Positions 8,787 through 17,264 of a stretch of 64,000 nt of DNA are shown one piece after another. A program made the translations under genes and the position numbers. Origin of the DNA: Hyphomicrobiales bacterium (GTDB lineage: Bacteria; Pseudomonadota; Alphaproteobacteria; Rhizobiales; Rhizobiaceae); NCBI GenBank assembly GCA_900468625.1, contig UBUL01000030.1, positions 1 through 64,000 on the forward strand, given 5' to 3'. The notes beneath the pieces are model-generated. The model had not been told where the DNA came from, did no database searches, and saw only the letters and a list, made by a program, of their open reading frames with translations. The number at the start of each line of letters is the position of its first letter. Position 1 is the stretch's first letter.

Positions 8787-9313
8787 GGTGTCGGCGGATT
8801 GGTCTGATCCTGCTCGGTGCCGGCAGCGTTATCGTGGGCGGGGCGGCAGTCGCTCAAATCGGCGGCTATCGGCTCAACCTGACGCCGAGCGAGCCGCTCG
8901 GACTCTGGCGCATAAACGCACTCCACCGTCCGGTCGCGGTCGGTGATCTGGTGTTCATATGTCCGCCGCCGACGGCGCTCTTCGAGAGTGCAAGACGGCG
9001 CGGCTACCTTCGCGCAGGCTTATGCAGCGGCGGCTTTGCTCCCTTGATCAAGACGATTGTCGCATTGCCAGGTCAGCATGTGGAGGTTGGCCGCGACCTC
9101 GCCATCGATGGCCATCCTCTCGCATCATCCAGCATCCGCACGACGGACGCCGAGGGTCGGCCGTTAGATCACTATCGCGGCGGTGTCGTGCCGTCCGGAT
9201 ATCTGTTTCTCCATTCAGCCTTTGCGAGCTCCTATGATTCCCGATATTTTGGACCGGTTCCGGACGCTGGTCTTCTCGGCCTGGCGCGACCGGTGTTCAC
9301 CTTTGATCCGTAG
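8783..9313 (+). CDS. traF: Conjugal transfer signal peptidase TraF (S26 family)
   Basis: A 176-residue membrane-anchored protease. One N-terminal hydrophobic segment (about 5-25) precedes the S26 pattern: LTPSEPLGLWRI carries the likely catalytic Ser near residue 36, and PLIKTIVALPGQHVEV carries the likely general-base Lys. TraF of IncP and Ti-type plasmids processes and cyclises pilin, and LepB-like folds are expected. Its start overlaps the traA stop (ATGA), so the genes are translationally coupled. The pilin substrate gene would lie in a trb operon, which is not in this window. Confidence 0.9.
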   Translation: MRCRRIGLILLGAGSVIVGGAAVAQIGGYRLNLTPSEPLGLWRINALHRPVAVGDLVFICPPPTALFESARRRGYLRAGLCSGGFAPLIKTIVALPGQHVEVGRDLAIDGHPLASSSIRTTDAEGRPLDHYRGGVVPSGYLFLHSAFASSYDSRYFGPVPDAGLLGLARPVFTFDP

Positions 9314-10481
9314 TCGCAGTTTCCACCTTTGGCGATCCGGTTCGCTGGTCGTGGCCTCCGTTGCTTGCGGCTGGCTTGGCTGGAGCGGAAACGTTCTGGC
9401 GCTGCCGATTGCTACTCTGTTGCCGGCGCTGTGGGCGATGGCGGCGTCGCGCTGGACGGCAGCCTTTCTATCAGCAGGCTATTTCCTGGCCGCATCGCGT
9501 GGCTTGCCGCAAGGTGTCGCCAACTTCTATGCCGCCGATCTCGGGCCAGGCCTCTTGCTCTGGGTAGCCGCCTCGTTCTCGTTCGTCGCCGTCCATGCGG
9601 TGCTCTGGACCAAATATCGAGGAAGATGGCGGGCCGGCCGCTATCTTCTGGCGATGATGCTGATGGCGGTACCGCCATTCGGGATTATTGGATGGGCGCA
9701 CCCGCTCACCGCCGCCGGCGTATTGTTTCCGGCATGGGGCTGGTGGGGCCTCGGTGCGACAGCTGCCGGCCTGCTCGCCATGACGACGAGATATTGGCCG
9801 GCCGCCACCATCGGCCTTGGAGGCTTCTGGCTCTGGTCCGCCGCAACGTGGACGGAGCCGGCTCTACCGGAAGGATGGGAAGGTGTCGATCTTGAAATGG
9901 GCCAGATGTTCGGGCGCGATGCGTCGCTCGAGCATCACCGTGGCATGATCGCCATAGCTAGGATATCCGCGAGCGAAGGCGGGCGTGTTGTTGTGTTTCC
10001 CGAAAGTGCGTTGGGTTTCTGGACGCCGACAATCGAACGTATCTGGCGCGACGGGCTGCGTGGTTCCGGCCTGGCCGTCATCGCGGGAGCGGCTCTAGTC
10101 GATCGCCAAGGCTATGACAACCTCATGGTGGCGATCTCAGCCGGCGAAGCGAGAGTCCTCTATCGTGAGCGTATGCCGGTCCCGGTCTCTATGTGGCAGC
10201 CTTGGTCACGATGGACTGGGCAGAGCGGTGGCGCACATGCACATTTTTTCACCAACCCCGTCGTCGAAATCGATGGCAAGAAGATCGCGCCGCTGATCTG
10301 CTACGAGCAACTCATCCTCTGGCCGATCCTGCAGTCTCTGCTGCATGCCCCGGACGCCATCGTCGCCACGGGTAACGGATGGTGGACCAAGGGAACCTCG
10401 ATCGTTGCGATCCAGAAAGCGAGCGTCACCGCCTGGGGCAGACTGTTCGGGCTGCCTGTCGTTATGGCCTTCAACACATAA
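9234..10481 (+). CDS. traB: Conjugal transfer protein TraB, nitrilase-like membrane protein
   Basis: About 415 residues. The N-terminal half has several membrane segments (about 30-190). The C-terminal half is a carbon-nitrogen hydrolase domain related to apolipoprotein N-acyltransferase. The nitrilase Glu is seen in VVFPESALGFW and the Cys in LICYEQLI. The Lys position reads YRERMPVP (Arg), so catalysis by the usual triad is doubtful. TraB of Ti-type plasmids is needed for efficient transfer; one proposed role is in pilin or envelope maturation. The ATG at 9234 overlaps traF by 80 bases; a TTG at 9303 with less overlap is an alternative. It is followed directly by traH. Confidence 0.85.
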   Translation: MIPDILDRFRTLVFSAWRDRCSPLIRSRSFHLWRSGSLVVASVACGWLGWSGNVLALPIATLLPALWAMAASRWTAAFLSAGYFLAASRGLPQGVANFYAADLGPGLLLWVAASFSFVAVHAVLWTKYRGRWRAGRYLLAMMLMAVPPFGIIGWAHPLTAAGVLFPAWGWWGLGATAAGLLAMTTRYWPAATIGLGGFWLWSAATWTEPALPEGWEGVDLEMGQMFGRDASLEHHRGMIAIARISASEGGRVVVFPESALGFWTPTIERIWRDGLRGSGLAVIAGAALVDRQGYDNLMVAISAGEARVLYRERMPVPVSMWQPWSRWTGQSGGAHAHFFTNPVVEIDGKKIAPLICYEQLILWPILQSLLHAPDAIVATGNGWWTKGTSIVAIQKASVTAWGRLFGLPVVMAFNT

Positions 10482-10493
10482 GGAGTGACCGAG

Positions 10494-11120
10494 ATGGTCG
10501 ATGCTGCCCTCATTCAGCAATGCGCCGATCCGGGGCTGAAGCCCGCGATCGTCATGCAGTTCATCGAGCGCGCAGGATCCCTTGATCCGCTTACGGTCAC
10601 CGTGCGCTCGGGAAACCGCATCGTTTTGGTGCCCAGGCCAACGACGGCGGACGAAGCGCTTGCACTGATCCGCGAGAACCTCGGCCGAAACACCATTCGC
10701 GTCGGTATCACGCAATATCCCGCCGGCCTTGGCATCGTCGACGCCGGACAGCTGAAGCCTGACCTGGTTGATGCGTGCCAGAATATCCGCGTGGGCACGG
10801 CGCTGTTTGCCAAAGTCTACCGGATCGTCGCGAAATGGTATGGGAATCCCACGGGAAGAGAGGCGCTGCCGCAGATTCTCGAGGATGCGATCATCGCGTG
10901 GCAGACTGGATATTTCGAGGGAACGGCTGTGTTTCGCGCGCCGGATCCGGGTAGCCTGAAATTGACCGCTCCGATGCCAGCAGAAAAGAACGAAATCCGG
11001 CGCGGCGATAATGACCCAATACCAGGCGATTTCGAGCTCTCGCGTGAGAGCACCGCGTCCGATCCGAACAAGGCAGACATTCGGATTGATCTCTCGGGAA
11101 TCGGTAGTCGCGAGAAATAG
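10494..11120 (+). CDS. traH: Conjugal transfer protein TraH
   Basis: A 208-residue protein starting MVDAALIQQCADPGLKPAIV. It has the conserved TraH body: a VTVRSGNRIVLVPRP strand region, RVGITQYPAGLGIVDAGQLKP, and AKWYGNPTGREALPQILEDAIIAWQTGYFEGTA. The GNPTGREA segment suggests a degenerate lytic-transglycosylase-like or VirB1-related origin. The C-terminal 50 residues are polar and probably disordered. The ATG at 10494 has a good site (AGGAG, 10481-10485); a GTG nine bases upstream overlaps that site and is unlikely. It is the last gene of the traA-F-B-H operon and ends 114 bases before the convergent traR stop. Confidence 0.9.
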   Translation: MVDAALIQQCADPGLKPAIVMQFIERAGSLDPLTVTVRSGNRIVLVPRPTTADEALALIRENLGRNTIRVGITQYPAGLGIVDAGQLKPDLVDACQNIRVGTALFAKVYRIVAKWYGNPTGREALPQILEDAIIAWQTGYFEGTAVFRAPDPGSLKLTAPMPAEKNEIRRGDNDPIPGDFELSRESTASDPNKADIRIDLSGIGSREK

Positions 11121-11234
11121 GTTTCACCCGCCTCGGATTTGAAAGATTCATGATTTCTCGAATGAGCGGCGGCGACACATTGATCGGCATCGGCAATTGC
11201 CCACCGACCGTCCCAGAAGAATTGGCATTTGCGA

Positions 11235-11939
11235 TTAGATGAGGTTTTTCCGGATTGCGAGTGCGGTCAGGTGCGTGGTCGTGTGGACATTGAAGCGCTT
11301 TTTGGTTTCTGCGAGCTTCACGCGGACACTGTTATACTTGACACCCTCCAAAGCCGCGACTTCCTCCATCGTTTTACCGACGGCGATCCATCGGAGATAG
11401 GTTGCTTCCTTCGAATCAAGATAGCCATGATCCTTTACGCTCGGCGCTTCCCGGAGGAAGGCAATACGGGCATGCAGCTGAGCTGCGGCAGCCGCAGCCG
11501 CAACCGCATCGACGTTGCGATCCACATTTAATGCCGCTTTTTCCGACGCCAGAGTGAACAACGACATTGACCCGCTGGCCGTCTTGATGGGAATGGTGAC
11601 ACCAGAGCGTATATTGAAGTCGGCGGCGTGCCCGAAGAAAGCGCGCTCCGCCTTTGAAAGCCGCGGCCGCTCCTGCTCGGCACTCCAGGTGAAAATTTGC
11701 TTGATGGATTTCGCTCTTTTTACAACCGGATCCAGTGTCGAATATTTTCGCTTAATGTAGATCGATTGCCATTCGGGATGATAGTTCGATACAGCGAGAA
11801 TATGGCCCGGCTGGAGGTGGACATATGCATAGGCACCGAAACCCGATTGCTCGGCAAGCTCGGCCAGCGCATCTTTGAGAATCGTTTCATCTCGCTCGAT
11901 CGCCGTGAGATCCGTGAGCCTGTCCAGCCAGTGCTGCAT
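11235..11939 (-). CDS. traR: LuxR-type quorum-sensing activator TraR
   Basis: A 234-residue protein closely resembling Ti-plasmid TraR throughout (MQHWLDRLTDLTAIERDE..., ending HLTALAIRKNLI). The acyl-homoserine lactone pocket residues Trp57, Tyr61, Asp70 and Trp85 are present (NYHPEWQSIY, LDPVV, TWSAEQER). The C-terminal LuxR helix-turn-helix (ATYLRWIAVGKTMEEVAALEGVKYNSVRVKLAETKKRF) is complete. It should bind the tra box at 5310-5327 and activate traC-D-G and traA-F-B-H when signal accumulates. The start at 11939 gives the canonical N-terminus; a 12-residue extension is unlikely. Neither traI (signal synthase) nor traM (antiactivator) is visible nearby. Confidence 0.93.
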   Translation of the reverse strand: MQHWLDRLTDLTAIERDETILKDALAELAEQSGFGAYAYVHLQPGHILAVSNYHPEWQSIYIKRKYSTLDPVVKRAKSIKQIFTWSAEQERPRLSKAERAFFGHAADFNIRSGVTIPIKTASGSMSLFTLASEKAALNVDRNVDAVAAAAAAAQLHARIAFLREAPSVKDHGYLDSKEATYLRWIAVGKTMEEVAALEGVKYNSVRVKLAETKKRFNVHTTTHLTALAIRKNLI

Positions 11940-12128
11940 TCCATTCCTCCATGAGCGCGTTGGACACACCATCACGTGCCGAGAAGTGTTCTGGCACGTA
12001 GATGGCTTTGCCGAAACGACAGCGCCTACGTCGATTTTCGGCAGGCGACCTGCGATTGGGATGTGATTGAACTGCGAAGCCGAGCGCTTCGGTGGGTTAG
12101 GTGCTCCATGGATGGATTGGTGCTGCCC

Positions 12129-13109
12129 TCAAGTTGCCTGTGAATGAAGGCAATATGGAATATCGGCATAGACGTATTCTCGGGGGATCGCCGGCTCGAT
12201 CAGGCCGGACAAGAACCGTTCGATCTTCTTCGGGCTGTTGCTCGCCAGGAGGGTGTAGAAATTCCCGCTGTTCCAGGTGACGTGGCATTGGTGAAAGCAG
12301 CGCTTCACAGCGTCCGACATCTGCGCAAGCGTAACCTCGCTCTGGTTCATGACGGTCAGCACGTTCGTCTTCTTTGCCATGATTTCGGTTGGGTCGAAGA
12401 AGCGGGCTTTGAAGCCGTGGTCTTTCTGCAATTCGCGGCGCTGATAGTCGTCGATATCGGTGGTTTTGAATTTCTCGACGAAGAGGAAGAGGCCATCATC
12501 CTTCAGATGCTGCGAGACAAATTCGATCTGGTCGGGCCGATTTGGCGAATACATCTGGAAGGTCGTGTCTTCGAGAATGATGTCGAAACCGGAAGAGAAC
12601 CCGGCCAGATCCTGTCGCGAACGGAGGAGATCTCCTGTGAGGTGATGGAATGGGCCGTGAAAAAACGTGGCATGCGGAGGATCGCCGTAGGCCATGAAGC
12701 TTCGCAGGTTTTCGACATTTGGGCTGCATGACAGGCTCTCGACATGGCCTTCCGCCAGCTCCGAAACCGTCCGCGCCATCGTACCTTCGGCTGTGCCCAA
12801 GGAATATAGACTGATTGGTTCGGGCATGTCCTGAGCATATCGGAGAATCGCGCACCCAAGACGGCATTCCTCCTCAAGCCGATAGGGAATGCTGGCAAGA
12901 TAATGCTGGTCGAAAGGCCCACGTCGCTGTTCATGCAGGCGGATGAAGCGGTCGAGAAGTGCGTTGTCGCCAAGCAGCCTCCGGTCCACCTGCGGCTGTT
13001 TGACAGGACTTCCCGACCGGCCGGCAGCCGTAGCGGCGAAGAAACTGGCAAGTTCGTTCAAACGCGGCGCGCGTTCGCATTCTTCGAAGAAAGAGGAGAT
13101 GTCCCGCAT
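12129..13109 (-). CDS. Class I SAM-dependent methyltransferase of unknown substrate
   Basis: About 326 residues. The SAM-binding motif I is seen as ISLYSLGTAEGTMARTVSEL, followed by a motif II-like acidic segment (FDIILEDTTFQMYSP) and motif III (LKDDGLFLFVEKF). The overall pattern is a Rossmann-fold methyltransferase with an extra helical N-terminal region (DISSFFEECERAPRLNELASFFAAT). The ATG at 13109 has GGAG five bases upstream; in-frame starts at 13121, 13136 and 13193 are possible. It stands alone between traR and the LysR gene. A conspicuous palindrome at 13539-13555 lies upstream. The substrate cannot be told from sequence; small-molecule and protein targets are both open. Confidence 0.7.
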   Translation of the reverse strand: MRDISSFFEECERAPRLNELASFFAATAAGRSGSPVKQPQVDRRLLGDNALLDRFIRLHEQRRGPFDQHYLASIPYRLEEECRLGCAILRYAQDMPEPISLYSLGTAEGTMARTVSELAEGHVESLSCSPNVENLRSFMAYGDPPHATFFHGPFHHLTGDLLRSRQDLAGFSSGFDIILEDTTFQMYSPNRPDQIEFVSQHLKDDGLFLFVEKFKTTDIDDYQRRELQKDHGFKARFFDPTEIMAKKTNVLTVMNQSEVTLAQMSDAVKRCFHQCHVTWNSGNFYTLLASNSPKKIERFLSGLIEPAIPREYVYADIPYCLHSQAT

Positions 13110-13193
13110 GTCGTGCTCCATCGGTTCGACACGCATCGATGCTCTTGCTGCGAAAGCTCTAGCTGCTGCTCCACCGAGCAGAACGAGCACCAT

Positions 13194-13651
13194 GCCGCGG
13201 CACAGTTGCAGGAAGCCTCCTCTTCAACCGTCACAATCCCGTTATTCTTTCAAAAAACAGTCATAAAATTTTGCGTTGCAGAAGAAAAATGAAAATCCCG
13301 CCATGGTTTCGCCTGCTGGTCAGCCGATGCTGAGCCCTGGCGCTCAGTGAGCGAAGCCGAAATTAGTACCCGTCGAAGCGAACGAAGACGAAAACGGGTG
13401 GTCAGACATTTCTCTTCCTGAAACGAGCACTGCTCGTATCGCCGGAGCGAGTCCAGAACCACTTAGATAAAGCTAACCGCCGGATACCATTTGTTCCATA
13501 ACCCGTCTTATGCGTGAATAGCAACTGTAAATTGTTGCGTTGCATGTCATGCAACTGAATTCCGCTCGCTGTACCGGTTCGTCCGTCAGGCATTTGCCGG
13601 TTCTCCGGCGGGCATGTACGGGTGTTATCACGCTCCCGATCTTGAGGCATA
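13194..13651. other. Intergenic region upstream of the methyltransferase gene
   Basis: No convincing gene. The short open frames on the minus strand have no ribosome site or family pattern. The region contains one perfect palindrome (13539-13555) and likely the promoter of the methyltransferase gene. Confidence 0.45.
13539..13555. promoter_or_regulatory. 17-base perfect palindrome, candidate operator
   Basis: GTTGCATGTCATGCAAC reads the same on both strands apart from the central base (8+1+8). It lies about 430 bases upstream of the methyltransferase start and 96 bases past the LysR gene stop. The binding protein is unknown; it does not match the tra box. Confidence 0.5.
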
Positions 13652-14560
13652 TCAGACCGATGCCTCGAGAGCGAGGAGCAACTCGTCGATGGTTTTTTTC
13701 ATGCCGCTAGTGAGTTGCCGCCCCTTTTGCCAGAACACCACATAATGATAGACTGCGCCAGGTTCGAAGGGTCGAAACTCCAAGCCAAACTGCCGATATT
13801 CCCGGGCGATCAGACTGTTGACGATCGAAATTCCTACGCCGGCCGCGACGAACCCGACGTCATGGCCGTTTGCGTCATACTCCACGGCCAGATCCGGCTC
13901 CACGCCGCTATATCGCAAGGCATTGATATTCATCTGGTGGGAGGCAAACTGGGGCTCTATGTCCACCAATGCCTCGCCAGCGATATCCTTTGGCGTGATT
14001 ATTTCGTTAGCAGCCAGCCGGTGTCCCGACTGAAACAGGCAAACGTTCCTGGCGGTAGCTGCAGGTACCCATTCGAAAGCGCGCTCATCGAGCGGCAGGC
14101 GCGAAACGCCAAGATCTGCGCGACCATTCAAGACGTGCTCTGCAATCTGCTGATAGCTCCCCGACTTAATCTGAAACGATAGAGGACTACTCTGGCGAAC
14201 AGCCCGGATAGCCCGCGGAATAGCGTTCAGGCAGAAAACAACGGGGACTGCCAGGCTCAGGGAGCCCTCCTCCTCGTTGCGCAAGGCGGCGATCGACTTC
14301 TCGATCCGGTCGACACTCTGCAGGGCGCTGTCGACACGCCTCAATAGACCCCAGGCACGATCCGTCGCTACCAGTCTATTATTCTCCCGCGCAAACAAGC
14401 CAAGGCCGACCTCCCCTTCGAGCTGCCTGATCTGCTGGCTGACGGCCGGCTGTGTGATTTTCAGGTTCTTCGCGGCGAGCCGTTCCGAGCCGGTGCGCAA
14501 GACCTCGCGAAAAATCTGTAGCTGTCGAAGCGTCACACCGCATGTGGATTTTGCCAGCAT
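13652..14560 (-). CDS. LysR-family transcriptional regulator of the adjacent ABC operon
   Basis: A 302-residue protein. The N-terminal winged helix (LRQLQIFREVLRTGSERLAAKNLKITQPAVSQQIRQLEGEVGLGLFAREN, about 10-60) is followed by a linker helix and a periplasmic-binding-like effector domain (about 95-295). The gene is divergent from an opine/amino-acid-type ABC operon, the arrangement seen for OccR and NocR, which activate opine uptake and catabolism when they sense the opine. Two dyads in the shared promoter region (14714-14735 and 14740-14758) fit LysR binding sites. The inducer is probably the substrate of the transporter. A helix-turn-helix and effector domain of normal length suggest it is functional. 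Confidence 0.85.
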   Translation of the reverse strand: MLAKSTCGVTLRQLQIFREVLRTGSERLAAKNLKITQPAVSQQIRQLEGEVGLGLFARENNRLVATDRAWGLLRRVDSALQSVDRIEKSIAALRNEEEGSLSLAVPVVFCLNAIPRAIRAVRQSSPLSFQIKSGSYQQIAEHVLNGRADLGVSRLPLDERAFEWVPAATARNVCLFQSGHRLAANEIITPKDIAGEALVDIEPQFASHQMNINALRYSGVEPDLAVEYDANGHDVGFVAAGVGISIVNSLIAREYRQFGLEFRPFEPGAVYHYVVFWQKGRQLTSGMKKTIDELLLALEASV

Positions 14561-14713
14561 CTTTTCGTCCCTTCGTTTGGCGCCAAAACACCGACTTTCT
14601 CAACGACCAAGTTCCAGCGGCAGCACGCGGTATAAGCTGCGCTTATCGGAATTATGAGCACCTTATAGATTGACGACACGCGTTTAAAGTATAAATGTCA
14701 AACAGGCTCAATT

Positions 14714-14735
14714 AATACTTATGATTATAAGTATT
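14714..14735. promoter_or_regulatory. LysR-type operator dyad 1
   Basis: AATACTTAT (14714-14722), GATT, ATAAGTATT (14727-14735) is a perfect 9-base inverted repeat in the divergent region between the LysR gene and the ABC operon. The inner TTAT-N4-ATAA resembles the recognition sites of LysR-type regulators. The assignment to this regulator is by position. Confidence 0.6.
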
Positions 14736-14739
14736 TAAA

Positions 14740-14758
14740 ATACTATCTGCGGTAGTAT
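14740..14758. promoter_or_regulatory. LysR-type operator dyad 2
   Basis: ATACTA (14740-14745), seven bases, TAGTAT (14753-14758). This weaker dyad lies four bases beyond dyad 1 on the ABC-operon side, the place expected for the activation half of a LysR tetramer footprint. Confidence 0.5.
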
Positions 14759-14836
14759 CGAGCGCAGCGTGATTAAATCGCTATATAAGACGACCTTATT
14801 TCGGCGCCGCCCCGATGTAAGGAGGAGAGGACCTGC

Positions 14837-15496
14837 GTGCTCAATTTTGCACTTCAATTCTTCAATGGCCTACAGATCACCGTTGTACTTGCGCTCGCGA
14901 GCGGCGTTCTCGGATCTCTTCTTGGTCTACTTGTCGCTATCGTCAAACTGTCGAGGCTGCGCGTCGCAGCCCTCTTCGGCCAGACCTATACGACAATCGT
15001 CCGCGGCCTGCCCGAACTGCTCGTCATCCTCGTGATCTATTTTGGCGGGACGGCAGCCATCACCGCGCTGACGGGCCGCTACGTCGAAATCAACGCATTT
15101 GCCGCCGGCGTCGCGGCATTGATGATCGTCTTTGGCGCTTATTGCGCGGAGATTTTTCGCGGCGCGATCATCAGTATCCCGCGAGGACAGGCGGAAGCCG
15201 CGCGCAGTCTCGGGCTCAAACCATGGCAGATCTGGACCTTCGTGATCCTGCCGCAGATGATGCGCGTCGCCCTGCCCGCTTATGGCAATCTCTGGATTTC
15301 ACTTGTGAAGGATACCTCCCTCGTCTCGGTCATCGGACTGACCGACATTATGCGCGTGGCCTTTGTCGGCGCGGGATCGATGAGGGCTCCCCTTCCCTTC
15401 TACCTTATGGCCTCCGCGCTTTATCTCGCCCTAACCAGCCTTTCGCTCGCGTCGTTTCGCGTGCTGGAGCGACGCATCCAGATTCCTGGGCACTGA
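14837..15496 (+). CDS. Opine/amino-acid ABC transporter permease (OccQ/HisQ-like)
   Basis: A 219-residue inner-membrane permease of the polar amino-acid type, with about five membrane segments. The EAA loop that contacts the ATPase is seen as GQAEAARSLGLKPWQIWTFVILPQMMRVALP at about 115-145. It starts with GTG at 14837 behind a GGAGAGG site. It is the first gene of a LysR-controlled operon with a second permease, a binding protein and a CapA-family gene. The sequence style is closest to opine permeases such as OccQ/NocQ. No ATP-binding subunit is encoded in this operon. Confidence 0.85.
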   Translation: MLNFALQFFNGLQITVVLALASGVLGSLLGLLVAIVKLSRLRVAALFGQTYTTIVRGLPELLVILVIYFGGTAAITALTGRYVEINAFAAGVAALMIVFGAYCAEIFRGAIISIPRGQAEAARSLGLKPWQIWTFVILPQMMRVALPAYGNLWISLVKDTSLVSVIGLTDIMRVAFVGAGSMRAPLPFYLMASALYLALTSLSLASFRVLERRIQIPGH

Positions 15497-15508
15497 GGGA
15501 GGTTGAGC

Positions 15509-16294
15509 ATGGACCTCGGTCTGATCGTCGAAAGTATTTCCGTGCTGGTGCACGGTGTTTTCCTCACCCTTTCACTCACGCTTCTGTCGCTCGTGATCAG
15601 CTTCTTTCTGTCGGTGCCGCTCAGCCTTCTTCGCGCATCGCTCAACAGAACGCTTTCTGCATCCGTACTGGCATATACGTACGTGTTCCGTGGCACACCA
15701 TTGCTGGTGCAGCTCTTTCTCGTCTATTACGGCCTCAGCCAGCTATCGATCGTCCGCCAGAGCCTCCTGTGGCCTGTGCTGCGCGAGCCCTTCTGGTGCG
15801 CCCTTATCACATTCTCCCTGAACAGCACTGCCTATACGACCGAAGTGTTTAAGGCTGGCATATTGGCTGTGCCGCGCGGCGTTGTCGAAGCCGCAAAGGC
15901 CCTCGGCCTGTCTCGGTTCATGCTGATACGGCTGATCATATTCCCATTGGCATTCAGGACGGTACTTCCCTCCTATGCGAACGAGGTCATTGGCTTGGTC
16001 AAGGCCAGCTCCTTGGCGAGCACCGTCACGCTCCTGGAGATCACGGGACTGGCGCGCCGGATGGTTTCCGAGACATTCGCTCCCTACGAGGTCTTCCTGG
16101 CGGCAGGCCTCCTCTATCTGCTTCTCAACTTCACGGTTTCGATAGTCTTTCGATTCCTAGAAATGCACCTCGCTCGCTCATCCATCAGAGTTTCAAAGAA
16201 CGGAACCGCTTACCCGGTAACCTCATGGCTCTCGTGCCCGTGGAAGGCGATGAGCAAACGAACCCACACCAACCCATCCACTCACTCATTATAA
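15509..16294 (+). CDS. Opine/amino-acid ABC transporter permease (OccM/HisM-like)
   Basis: A 261-residue permease with about five membrane segments. The EAA loop reads GVVEAAKALGLSRFMLIRLIIFPLAFRTVLPSYANE. It starts at the ATG at 15509, 13 bases after the previous stop, with a GGGAGG site. It should form a heterodimeric channel with the upstream permease. The last 40 residues are polar and longer than in typical HisM proteins. The neighbourhood suggests uptake of an opine or basic amino-acid derivative. Confidence 0.85.
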   Translation: MDLGLIVESISVLVHGVFLTLSLTLLSLVISFFLSVPLSLLRASLNRTLSASVLAYTYVFRGTPLLVQLFLVYYGLSQLSIVRQSLLWPVLREPFWCALITFSLNSTAYTTEVFKAGILAVPRGVVEAAKALGLSRFMLIRLIIFPLAFRTVLPSYANEVIGLVKASSLASTVTLLEITGLARRMVSETFAPYEVFLAAGLLYLLLNFTVSIVFRFLEMHLARSSIRVSKNGTAYPVTSWLSCPWKAMSKRTHTNPSTHSL

Positions 16295-16309
16295 AAAGGG
16301 AAACAGCCA

Positions 16310-17158
16310 ATGTATAAATCCGTTCTCCTGGCATCATTCATCGTTGTCATCGTCAGCCAAATCAGCGCACAGGCCGCAGAACGAAAGCTGCTTACGATTG
16401 CGACCGAGGGCGCTTCTCCGCCCTGGGACATGGTCGATCCGGAAGGAAAGCTCGTAGGTTATGACGTCGACGTCGGAAATGAATTGTGCCGGCGTATCGC
16501 GGTGGAATGCAAGTTTGTCGCTCAGGACTGGGATGGGATAATCCCGGCGCTGACCGTCGGCAAGTTCGATGCGATCATGTCCGGCATGGCGATCACGGAG
16601 AAGCGCAAGAAATCGATCGCCTTTTCGCAGCCCTATGCTGGCGGCTTCAACCAACTCGTTATGCGCAAGGATCTTAAACTCCCGGCAACCGACACCAAGG
16701 CCAAGATCAATCTGACAAACATCGGAGGTGCGGAGCAGTCGGTCCTTGAGCAGTTGCAATTGGCGCTTTCCGGCAAGACACTCGGCGTGTTGAGATCTTC
16801 GAACTCGGAAGCGGTCCTCAACGAGCTCTTCGGCAAAGTGGCGACGATCCGTAGCTACGACACCCAGGACAATCTCCATCTGGATCTTGCAGCTGGTCGT
16901 ATCGATGGCGGCCTTGCCGACTATTTCACATGGAAGACCTTTCTTGACGGGAAGGACGGCGAGTCAGCAGCCTTCTACGGTCCTGAATTATCCGGCGGGC
17001 TGTGGGGTCCCGGTGTCGGAGTCGGCATTCGCAAGGACGATACTGATCTGCTCGCGAGCTTCGACAAGGCCATCAACGACTGCATCAGCGACGGAACACT
17101 GAAGAAGCTCAGCCTGAAGTGGTTCGGGATCGATATCTCTCCGGCCGCTGCGCCATGA
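16310..17158 (+). CDS. Periplasmic binding protein of the opine-like ABC transporter
   Basis: A 282-residue protein with a Sec signal peptide (MYKSVLLASFIVVIVSQISAQAAE, cleavage expected after QAA or AQA). The mature part is a family 3 solute-binding protein: LTIATEGASPPWDMVDPEGKLVGYDVDVGNELCRRI, DWDGIIPALTVGKFDAIMSGMAITEKRKKSIAFSQPY and a C-terminal LDLAAGRIDGGLADY segment. These patterns are shared with NocT/OccT-like opine binders and with Arg/Lys/His binders. The ligand cannot be fixed from sequence. It begins 15 bases after the permease and is likely the most abundant product of the operon. Confidence 0.88.
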   Translation: MYKSVLLASFIVVIVSQISAQAAERKLLTIATEGASPPWDMVDPEGKLVGYDVDVGNELCRRIAVECKFVAQDWDGIIPALTVGKFDAIMSGMAITEKRKKSIAFSQPYAGGFNQLVMRKDLKLPATDTKAKINLTNIGGAEQSVLEQLQLALSGKTLGVLRSSNSEAVLNELFGKVATIRSYDTQDNLHLDLAAGRIDGGLADYFTWKTFLDGKDGESAAFYGPELSGGLWGPGVGVGIRKDDTDLLASFDKAINDCISDGTLKKLSLKWFGIDISPAAAP

Positions 17159-17264
17159 GGCGGCTCGATGGCTGAATGATCGAGAACGGCCTGCCAGAAT
17201 CCAACGCGATGGGCCGGTTATTCCAATACGTGGCTTATTCACAATAAACCTTGCAGGTCGACCA

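Noticed and set aside
11940..12128. A traM gene next to traR
   Set aside because: No open frame of about 100 residues with TraM-like sequence is present in the gap or antisense to neighbouring genes.
13402..13650. Minus-strand frame of 82 residues between the methyltransferase and LysR genes
   Set aside because: It covers the palindrome at 13539-13555, has no ribosome site and resembles no family.
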